Origin: Acidobacteriota bacterium
GTDB taxonomy: Bacteria; Acidobacteriota; UBA4820; DSQY01
Direction: 5' to 3'
NCBI GenBank assembly: GCA_021778515.1
Contig: JAJYCJ010000022.1
Span: 1 to 37,070 of the forward strand
Length of the DNA stretch: 37,070 bases
The position numbers were made by a program, and so were the translations under genes. Of this stretch, positions 31,777 through 37,070 are shown one piece after another (position 1 is the stretch's first letter; every line of letters starts with the position of its first letter). A model generated the notes under the pieces. It worked only from the letters and a program-made list of their open reading frames with translations. It ran no database searches and was not told the DNA's origin.

Positions 31777-32683
31777 CCCCTTCGACGCCCGTGCCGTGCT
31801 CCTTCAGGCCGTCCACGCTCTGGCTTTTGGAGCCTTTCCGCCCCTCCTCATCCGAGGCGCCGGCCCCGAAACCGCGCAGCCCCGCGGAGAGGAAAACAAT
31901 GCCCAATCCTCCCGCCACCGCCAGAAGCAGAGCCGAGGGCTCTCGCGCCGCCCCGCCCGCGGTTTCATCCAACACCCAGAGGATGGCCGCGTTGTGCAGC
32001 GCGTGACAGGCCACGGCCACCCAGAGGTTGCCCGTGCGCCATACCACCACCGCGAGGACCGTTCCGAGAAGGGCCACGGGTGCGAAGCGCAGGACTGACC
32101 CATGAAAGAGCCCGAACAGGAGCCCCGATGCCAGGCACGCCGGAAGCGCCCCCCACGGGCGCAGGGCCGACAGGAGGGCACCCCGAAAGAGCACCTCCTC
32201 GCTCAGCGCGGGGAGCAGGGCGAACAGGAGCAACTGGGCGGCCGGAGGGAAGCCCCCCAACAGGCTCCGAAGGGCCGCCTCCTCTCCCCTCGCTCCCGGA
32301 AGGGCCGAGAGCGCCCCGGCCAGGGCCAGCGCCGCCAGGGATCCGCCCGCGGCGAGGATCAGGGCCTGAGCCAGCCCGCGCGCACTCAGGTGCCGCGCGG
32401 GGAAGAAATCCGGGAGCCGTCCCCGAAGCCACCCCCAGGCCAGGACCGGGGCCACGAAGCTCAGGAGCGGAAGGACCGCCACGAGAAAAAGGAGAGGGCC
32501 TCCGCGCGCAGCCACCGCTCCCCCCCAAAATAGGGTTCCGGCGACAACCAGTATGAAGAATCCTTCCCACGGCCTCGGGGCTGGCTGGGAGCCGTTGGGG
32601 CCGGCACTTGCCAGGTCAACTCCGACGGGGACGGTTCCGCGCTCCTGGAAAGACGGCAGATCGGGACGGTCGGAATGGGTCAA
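31694..32683 (-). CDS. CPBP family intramembrane metalloprotease
   Basis: About 329 residues with roughly eight membrane helices. The CPBP (CAAX protease / bacteriocin-processing) motifs are present: motif 1 SEEVLFRGALLSAL, motif 2 GLLFGLFHGS and motif 3 ACHALHNA, giving the Glu-Glu-x3-Arg, His and His-x3-Asn sites. The C-terminal 60 residues (ASDEEGRKGSKSQS) are hydrophilic and unusual. The best start is TTG 32683, forming TTGA with the zf-HC2 stop; earlier starts would lie inside that gene. Its 3' end overlaps the convergent alr by 83 bp. The substrate is unknown; the coupled zf-HC2 gene suggests a regulatory link (inference). Confidence 0.82.
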   Translation of the reverse strand: MTHSDRPDLPSFQERGTVPVGVDLASAGPNGSQPAPRPWEGFFILVVAGTLFWGGAVAARGGPLLFLVAVLPLLSFVAPVLAWGWLRGRLPDFFPARHLSARGLAQALILAAGGSLAALALAGALSALPGARGEEAALRSLLGGFPPAAQLLLFALLPALSEEVLFRGALLSALRPWGALPACLASGLLFGLFHGSVLRFAPVALLGTVLAVVVWRTGNLWVAVACHALHNAAILWVLDETAGGAAREPSALLLAVAGGLGIVFLSAGLRGFGAGASDEEGRKGSKSQSVDGLKEHGTGVEGAMLEGAPRSKPDPETDNGEPPGTRFPS

Positions 32684-32955
32684 CGGGATGGCCGCGTCCG
32701 GAGATTGGCCTGGAAGGATTCGAGACAGGCCTTCAGAAGGCGTTCGCTCTCTCGTGCCGGGATTTCCGGCTGCTCCGCCAGGTGGTGCAGGGCATTCCGG
32801 GTGGCTTCGAGGGATTGGAGGTAGATGCGGCAAGGTTCACACTTCTCCATGTGCCGGGCCAGCTCCTTGCAGGACAATCCATCCAGTTCCCCATCCAGGT
32901 AGCTCGACAGGCGGCTGAACATCTCGATGCACCGCTGGTGGTCGTGGTCCTGCAA
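32680..32955 (-). CDS. zf-HC2 (anti-sigma-like zinc-binding) protein
   Basis: 91 residues with the zinc-binding anti-sigma signature: RCIEMFSRLSSYLDGELDGLSCKELARHMEKCEPCRIYLQSLEA, giving Cys at about 8, His-x3-Cys-x2-Cys at 34-41. These domains bind ECF sigma factors. No sigma factor is adjacent and no membrane helix is present, unlike typical anti-sigmas. I choose TTG 32955 because TTGGAGGT lies 7 nt upstream; an ATG at 32979 adds eight residues but lacks a ribosome-binding site. It is coupled to the CPBP protease. Confidence 0.75.
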   Translation of the reverse strand: MQDHDHQRCIEMFSRLSSYLDGELDGLSCKELARHMEKCEPCRIYLQSLEATRNALHHLAEQPEIPARESERLLKACLESFQANLRTRPSR

Positions 32956-32974
32956 CCCGGGCACCTCCAAGGCG

Positions 32975-33003
32975 AACATGAACCAGCGGCCGCATTCTGT
33001 CAA
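32975..33003 (-). promoter_or_regulatory. possible promoter of the zf-HC2-CPBP pair
   Basis: A consensus TTGACA (33003-32998) and CATGTT (32980-32975) are 17 bp apart on the minus strand. The -10 match is moderate, and the predicted start near 32968 would leave little sequence ahead of the Shine-Dalgarno, so the assignment is tentative. On the plus strand TAGAAT (33051-33056) could be the purE -10. Confidence 0.4.
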
Positions 33004-33076
33004 GGCCGGCGCGCTTCCCCATCGGCTTTCCTTGGCTCCCGGGCCCTTGTTAGAATGAATTTTTGGAGGTGACACG

Positions 33077-33574
33077 ATGAGCGAGGCGCATCCCCTGGTG
33101 GCGGTGCTCATGGGCAGCGCATCGGATCTTCCGGTCCTCGATGCGTGCCTGAAGACGCTGGAAAGTTACGGCATCCCCTTCGAGTGCAGGGTTCTCTCCG
33201 CCCACAGGACCCCTCACGAGACGGCCGCCTACGTCGAAGGGGCCGAGGAGAAGGGAATCGAGGTCGTCATCGCCGCCGCGGGCATGGCGGCCCACCTGGC
33301 GGGAGTGGCTGCGGCCCATACCACGCTGCCGGTGATCGGCATCCCCGTTGCCTCCGGACCCCTAAACGGACAAGACGCCCTGCTCTCCACGGTCATGATG
33401 CCCCCTGGAATGCCCGTGGCCACGGTGGCCATCAACGGTTCGGCCAACGCCGCCCACCTGGCGGCCCAGATTCTCTCCCTTTCCAGACCGGAGCTCCGCG
33501 CCGCCATCAAGAAGTCCCGCGAGGCCAAGCGGGAGGAGATCCTGGCCAAGGACCGAAGCGCTGCGAATCGGTGA
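33077..33574 (+). CDS. purE: N5-carboxyaminoimidazole ribonucleotide mutase (PurE)
   Basis: 165 residues. The class I PurE active-site residues are visible: [12 protein letters not shown] (about residues 11-22), [10 protein letters not shown] (about 39-48), [18 protein letters not shown] (about 65-82) and [16 protein letters not shown]. It rearranges N5-CAIR to CAIR in purine synthesis. The partner purK is not in the window. A strong GGAGGT precedes ATG 33077. Length is normal. Confidence 0.95.
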   Translation: MSEAHPLVAVLMGSASDLPVLDACLKTLESYGIPFECRVLSAHRTPHETAAYVEGAEEKGIEVVIAAAGMAAHLAGVAAAHTTLPVIGIPVASGPLNGQDALLSTVMMPPGMPVATVAINGSANAAHLAAQILSLSRPELRAAIKKSREAKREEILAKDRSAANR

Positions 33575-33679
33575 CGCCTCATCGATTCGGGGGGCAATGG
33601 GAGTTGAAGCGATGGAGGGGAGAACGCGCCCGGCGGGAACCCGCTCAACGGCCGGGAGCCCGCACTTTAGAGGTCGGCC

Positions 33680-34306
33680 GTGCGGACCATAGGAACCCAG
33701 GGCGAGGGCTGGATCGCGGAGGCCTGGAAACACCTGGAGGCGGGCGGTGTGCTGGCCCTTCCCACGGAAACGGTCTACGGCCTGGCCGCCTGTGTGAACG
33801 ATCCTGCGGGTGCGGACCAGATCTTCGAACTCAAGGGCAGGCCGCAGGAAAAGCTCCTCCCCCTCCAGATGGACAGCCTGGCCAGGGTCCGAGCCTGGGG
33901 ATTCTCCCTTTCCCCGGGGGCCGAGCGGTTGGCCCTCGCCTTCTGGCCCGGCCCGCTCACCCTCGTGCTCTCCCGGCCGCCCAGGTGCCCGCCCTGGTTC
34001 GCTCCCGGAGGCACCACGCTGGCCGTGAGGGTCCCGGACCATCCGGTGGCCCTGCGGTTGCTCGGCCGGGCCGAGGCACCCCTGGCGGTGACTAGCGCCA
34101 ACCTGAGCGGAGAGCCGCCCTGTCTCGATGCGGAGGCGGTGGCTCGCGCCTTTCCGGGGGCTCCTCTCCTCGTGCTGGACGGTGGGAGGGCGCCGGGAGG
34201 TTTGCCCTCGACGGTGGTCGCGGCGACCGGCGAGGAACCGGTGGTCCTCCGGGAGGGACCCATCGGCTCCGCGCGCATCCGGGAGGCGTGGCGTGGCGGT
34301 CCATGA
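33680..34306 (+). CDS. tsaC: L-threonylcarbamoyladenylate synthase (Sua5/YrdC/TsaC family)
   Basis: A 208-residue YrdC-fold enzyme for the first step of tRNA t6A37 synthesis. It shows GGVLALPTETVYGLAACV (about residues 22-39), ELKGRPQEKLLPLQM, the FWPGPLTLVL block, TTLAVRVPDHPVA and LAVTSANLSGEPP (about 134-146). It lacks the Sua5 C-terminal extension. Start GTG 33680 follows AGAGGT. It lies 105 bp after purE and overlaps the sirtuin by 14 bp. Confidence 0.9.
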   Translation: MRTIGTQGEGWIAEAWKHLEAGGVLALPTETVYGLAACVNDPAGADQIFELKGRPQEKLLPLQMDSLARVRAWGFSLSPGAERLALAFWPGPLTLVLSRPPRCPPWFAPGGTTLAVRVPDHPVALRLLGRAEAPLAVTSANLSGEPPCLDAEAVARAFPGAPLLVLDGGRAPGGLPSTVVAATGEEPVVLREGPIGSARIREAWRGGP

Positions 34307-35021
34307 GGGGAGACGGCTGGTCGTCCTGACCGGCGCCGGGATCTCAGCCGAGAGCGGGCTTGGGACGTTTCGGGGAACGGGCGGCCTCTGGGAAAACGAG
34401 CCCGTGCAGGCCGTGGCCACCCCCCAGGCTTTCGCGAAGGATCCCCTGAAGGTGTGGCGCTTCTACGAGGCGCGTCGGCACCAGGCCGCGCGAGCCGAAC
34501 CCAATGCCGCCCATCGGGCGCTGGCGGAGCTAGGCCGGTGCCTCGGCCCCCGGCTCACCCTCATCACCCAGAACGTGGACGGCCTGCACCAGGCCGCGGG
34601 GAGCCAGCAGGTACTGGAGCTTCACGGAAGCCTCTGGCGCCTGCGCTGCACCGATTGCGGCGGGGAGGCCGAGGACCGGACCGTGCCTCTTCCCGTTCTG
34701 CCTCCCCGCTGCGGATTGTGCGGCGCCCTGCTGCGCCCATGCGTGGTCTGGTTCGGCGAATTTCTTCCTGAGAAGGTCCTGGCGAAGGCCGTGGAGGCCG
34801 CCCGGGACTGCGCCCTTTTCCTGGTCGTGGGAACCTCGGCGGTGGTCGAGCCCGCCGCGAGCCTGGCGAGGGTGGCCGAGTCCCGCGGCGCCGCACTCTG
34901 GGAGGTCAACCCCGAGACCACCCCCCTCTCCCAGCTCTGCCAGAGGTCGTGGAGGCTTCCGGCCGGGGAGGCGATGGACGAGGTCGTGGAGGAGGCCTCT
35001 CGCCTGCTGGAAGACCCGTGA
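34293..35021 (+). CDS. cobB: NAD-dependent protein deacylase (CobB/sirtuin)
   Basis: A 242-residue sirtuin. NAD-binding [15 protein letters not shown] (about residues 14-28), [13 protein letters not shown] with the substrate site, and catalytic ELHGS are intact. A zinc tetrad is formed by CTDC and CGLC. The Y-x-x-R motif in FYEARRHQ matches sirtuins that also remove succinyl and malonyl groups (E. coli CobB, SIRT5). GTG 34293 has GGGAGG 6 nt upstream, inside the tsaC gene end. A possible hairpin (GCCCAG 35028-35033 with CTGGGC 35041-35046) follows the stop. Confidence 0.93.
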   Translation: MAVHEGRRLVVLTGAGISAESGLGTFRGTGGLWENEPVQAVATPQAFAKDPLKVWRFYEARRHQAARAEPNAAHRALAELGRCLGPRLTLITQNVDGLHQAAGSQQVLELHGSLWRLRCTDCGGEAEDRTVPLPVLPPRCGLCGALLRPCVVWFGEFLPEKVLAKAVEAARDCALFLVVGTSAVVEPAASLARVAESRGAALWEVNPETTPLSQLCQRSWRLPAGEAMDEVVEEASRLLEDP

Positions 35022-35065
35022 TACACCGCCCAGCCCGTCCCTGGGCCCTCCCCTTTCCACCGGGT

Positions 35066-35079
35066 GCATCATTTGATGC
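35066..35079. promoter_or_regulatory. palindromic operator-like site upstream of the ALDH promoter
   Basis: GCATCATTTGATGC is a perfect 14-bp palindrome lying 9 bp upstream of the -35 element, centred near -51 from the predicted start. The position suits an activator, or one half of a repression loop. Confidence 0.45.
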
Positions 35080-35088
35080 TGGAGCGCT

Positions 35089-35117
35089 TTGACTCCCGAG
35101 ACGCGGGTTGGTACACT
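35089..35117 (+). promoter_or_regulatory. sigma70-type promoter of the aldehyde dehydrogenase gene
   Basis: TTGACT (35089-35094) and TACACT (35112-35117) are 17 bp apart. Predicted start is near 35124, about 41 nt ahead of the ATG. The same -10 sequence is used at the DUF1573 promoter. Confidence 0.7.
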
Positions 35118-35164
35118 TTTCTTCCCGCGCGCAAGCGCCCTTCAACCCCAAGAGGAGGCATGAA

Positions 35165-36679
35165 ATGGCCAAGAAACAGACGATCTATAAGAATTACATC
35201 AACGGGGAGTGGGTGGCCTCGGCCACCCGGAAGACCTTCGCCAACGTCAACCCCGCCGATACCGACGATGTCGTCGGGCACTTTCAGGACAGCGACGAAC
35301 GCGACGTGAACGCCGCGGTGGCGGCCGCCAAAGCGGCCTTCCAGCGGTGGCGCCTGGTGCCCGCGCCCAAGCGCGCCGAACTGGTTATGAAACTCGGCCT
35401 CTGGCTCATGGAGAACAAGGAGCGGTTGGCCCATGACGCCACCCGGGAAATGGGAAAGATCCTCACCGAGACCCGCGGCGACGTGCAGGAGGGCATCGAC
35501 ATGGCCCTCTTCATGGCGGGCGAGGGGCGCCGCATGTACGGCGAGACCACGCCGAGCGAGCTTCCCAACAAGTTCGCCATGGCGGTCCGCCAGCCTATCG
35601 GCGTCTGCGCCCTCATCACGCCCTGGAATTTCCCCATGGCCATCCCCACGTGGAAGATGATGCCGGCGCTGGTGTGTGGCAATACGGTCGTCATCAAGCC
35701 CGCCACCCTCACGCCGCTGACCGTCTGGAACCTCGTCAAGGGCGCCGAGGAGGTGGGCTTTCCCAAGGGCGTGGTCAACTACGTGACCGGCTCCGGACGC
35801 CGGGTGGGCAACCCCCTCTGCGAGCACCCCGACGTGGCTCTCGTCTCCTTCACGGGCTCCACCGACGTGGGGCGCCAGATCAACCTCGCCTGCGCCAAGG
35901 ACTTCAAGCGCGTGGGCCTGGAGATGGGCGGGAAGAACGCCGTCATCGTCATGGACGACGCCGACCTGGACCTGGCCGTGGACGGGGTGCTCTGGGGCGC
36001 CTTCGGCACCACCGGACAGCGCTGCACGGCCACGAGCCGCTGCCTGGTTCAGAAGGGGATCTACAAGAGGTTCCTCGACGCGCTGGTCAGGCGCGCCAAG
36101 GCCCTCAAGATCGGCAACGGCCTGGACGAGAGCGTGGAGATGGGCCCGGCGGTGGACGAGAGCCAGCTCAAAACCGATCTGGAGTACATTGCCACCGGAA
36201 AGAAGGAGGGCGCCAAGCTCCTGTGCGGAGGGAAGCGGCTCACCGGCAAGACATACGCCAAGGGCTTCTTCCTGGAGCCGACCATCTTCGCCGATGTGAA
36301 GCCGTCCATGCGCATCTTCAAGGAGGAGATCTTTGGTCCGGTCCTCTCGGTGGTGCCCTTCAAGACCTTCGAGGAGGGCATCGCGCTTCAGAACGACTGC
36401 GCCTACGGGCTCTCGGGCTCCATCTACACTCAGGACGTGAACAAGGCCTTCGCGGCCATGCGCGATGTACACACCGGCCTTTTCTACGTCAACGCCCCCA
36501 CCATCGGCGCCGAGAACCACCTGCCCTTTGGCGGCGTGAAGCAGACCGGGAACGGCCACCGAGAAGGCGGTAAGGAGGCCCTGGACCTCTTCTCCGAATG
36601 GAAGGCCGTCTACGTGGACTTTTCCGGAAGCCTCCAGCGCGCCCAGATCGACACGGACGCCATCGTAAAAGTGGAGTAG
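35165..36679 (+). CDS. NAD(P)-dependent aldehyde dehydrogenase
   Basis: A 504-residue ALDH-superfamily enzyme. The proton-relay region reads [31 protein letters not shown] (about residues 155-185), the Rossmann turn is FTGSTDVGR, the general-base Glu is in [12 protein letters not shown] (about 260) and the nucleophile Cys is in [12 protein letters not shown] (about 295). It ends with [15 protein letters not shown]. It resembles alpha-ketoglutaric semialdehyde or aminoadipate semialdehyde dehydrogenases, but substrate cannot be fixed. ATG 35165 has GAGGAGG upstream. Transcribed alone, from its own promoter to a good terminator. Confidence 0.93.
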   Translation: MAKKQTIYKNYINGEWVASATRKTFANVNPADTDDVVGHFQDSDERDVNAAVAAAKAAFQRWRLVPAPKRAELVMKLGLWLMENKERLAHDATREMGKILTETRGDVQEGIDMALFMAGEGRRMYGETTPSELPNKFAMAVRQPIGVCALITPWNFPMAIPTWKMMPALVCGNTVVIKPATLTPLTVWNLVKGAEEVGFPKGVVNYVTGSGRRVGNPLCEHPDVALVSFTGSTDVGRQINLACAKDFKRVGLEMGGKNAVIVMDDADLDLAVDGVLWGAFGTTGQRCTATSRCLVQKGIYKRFLDALVRRAKALKIGNGLDESVEMGPAVDESQLKTDLEYIATGKKEGAKLLCGGKRLTGKTYAKGFFLEPTIFADVKPSMRIFKEEIFGPVLSVVPFKTFEEGIALQNDCAYGLSGSIYTQDVNKAFAAMRDVHTGLFYVNAPTIGAENHLPFGGVKQTGNGHREGGKEALDLFSEWKAVYVDFSGSLQRAQIDTDAIVKVE

Positions 36680-36784
36680 GGACCACATCGGGATTTCGAA
36701 TGCGGGAACCGGGGGCTGATCGGGAGTGGCCTTCCGGTTCCGGCGGGCCTCCTGTGCCCAGGTTTTTCCTGCACCGATGACGGA

Positions 36785-36812
36785 GGGCCCAGCGGAAACG
36801 CGGGCCCTTTTT
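36785..36812 (+). terminator. intrinsic terminator after the aldehyde dehydrogenase
   Basis: GGGCCC (36785-36790) and GCG pair with CGC and GGGCCC (36799-36807), with a single A bulge at 36791 and a GAAA tetraloop, followed by TTTTT. A second inverted repeat (GGAACCGG 36705-36712, CCGGTTCC 36734-36741) lies closer to the stop. Confidence 0.85.
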
Positions 36813-36886
36813 CTCGATTTCGAAACCCCCATTGCGTCGGGACACGGCGCGGCGACCGGCCGGCGTCAGTCTGTTACTTTTTGCCG

Positions 36887-36907
36887 GGTATTGCATCTTG
36901 CAATACC
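36887..36907. other. 9-bp perfect hairpin preceding the tandem element
   Basis: GGTATTGCA (36887-36895) and TGCAATACC (36899-36907) pair around TCT. Outer CCG/CGG bases can extend the stem past one unpaired T. The last base is shared with the first tandem unit, so hairpin and unit stem abut. There is no T-tract. This AT-containing stem stands out in the GC-rich surroundings. Confidence 0.6.
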
Positions 36908-37052
36908 TCGGGGGCCCGGTTACCGGGAAAGGAGGCTTGCCAAAGGACCCGCCCCGAAGTGGACCTGTACCGCGACGATCTGAGAACGGTCGGTTGAGCC
37001 GGACTCGGGGGCCCGGTTACCGGAAAGGAGGCTTGCCAAAGGACCCGCCCCG
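36907..37052. repeat. two tandem 50-bp units able to form similar stem-loops
   Basis: Units at 36907-36956 and 37004-37052 differ only by one G in a run (CCGGGAAA versus CCGGAAA). Each holds CCGG-TTA-CCGG, two AAAGGA boxes separated by GGCTTGCC, and ends CCCGCCCCG. In each unit CTCGGGG at the 5' end pairs with CCCCG, a bulged base and AG at the 3' end; in unit 2 the stem gains GA/TC from non-repeated flank. The 47 bp between units are unrelated. No known riboswitch or repeat family is recognised. Nothing else is visible in 36813-37070, and the element may continue past the window edge. Confidence 0.55.
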
Positions 37053-37070
37053 CAGTCGTTACCCAGTACA

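Noticed and set aside
36907-37052. CRISPR array at the right edge
   Set aside because: Only two 50-bp units with an internal indel and one 47-bp gap are visible; the unit is longer than usual repeats and no cas gene is present. It cannot be fully excluded without sequence to the right.
36907-37052. Cyclic-di-GMP (GEMM) riboswitch pair
   Set aside because: GGTTACC recalls the 3' end of GEMM, but the conserved GGCAAACC and ACGCAAAGCC parts are missing from both units.

Overview
This 37 kb window is chromosomal DNA from a high-G+C, Gram-negative (diderm) bacterium. It carries an LpxL-type lipid A acyltransferase, a WaaE-like glycosyltransferase, a secretin-based type IV pilus machine and many GTG/TTG starts. 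The gene mix (DUF4388 and roadblock proteins, a SPFH/NfeD pair, DUF1573, a zf-HC2 protein, TlyA, an IPT/TIG surface protein) fits a deep-branching lineage such as Acidobacteriota, or possibly a Myxococcota-like group. That placement is inference from gene content; no rRNA is present. I see no tRNA, rRNA, IS element, prophage or classical CRISPR array.

Layout. 1-5.0 kb (minus strand): the 5' part of a secreted IPT/TIG-repeat protein cut by the left edge, a large ABC-exporter-like membrane protein, a protein-L-isoaspartate methyltransferase and an MFS transporter. Hairpin-rich intergenic DNA lies between them. 5.2-10.2 kb (plus): a tightly overlapping operon of phosphate acetyltransferase, GT2, LpxL-like acyltransferase, STAS, YigZ/IMPACT, CYTH and sugar nucleotidyltransferase. 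10.3-19.2 kb (plus): a WaaE-like GT with its own promoter, then a nine-gene run from a good sigma70 promoter at 11.2 kb: NfeD protease, stomatin/slipin, GGDEF, DUF4388, SPOR, xseB, ispA, tlyA, nadK. 19.2-20.4 kb: a DUF1573 gene with its own promoter and a bidirectional terminator.

20.5-28.6 kb (minus): the type IV pilus alignment and secretin operon pilM-N-O-P-Q, continuing through a lipoprotein, a TPR protein, a roadblock/LC7 protein and efp. 28.6-29.1 kb: divergent promoters for pilM and dnaB. 29.1-31.8 kb (plus): dnaB, a 40-codon ORF coupled at both ends, and alr. 31.7-33.0 kb (minus): a zf-HC2 protein coupled to a CPBP intramembrane protease; the latter overlaps the 3' end of alr. 33.1-36.7 kb (plus): purE, a Sua5/YrdC enzyme, a CobB sirtuin and an aldehyde dehydrogenase with its own promoter and terminator. 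36.9 kb to the end: a strong hairpin followed by two near-identical 50-bp units whose different flanks still pair. It is an unidentified tandem element that may continue past the window.

Most of the window is core metabolism and envelope biology. The most unusual signals are the right-edge tandem element, the extension of the pilus operon into roadblock and efp genes with a 13-bp perfect hairpin and an A10 run at the pilQ/lipoprotein junction, the small ORF bridging dnaB and alr, the coupled zf-HC2/CPBP pair, and palindromes at two otherwise good promoters.
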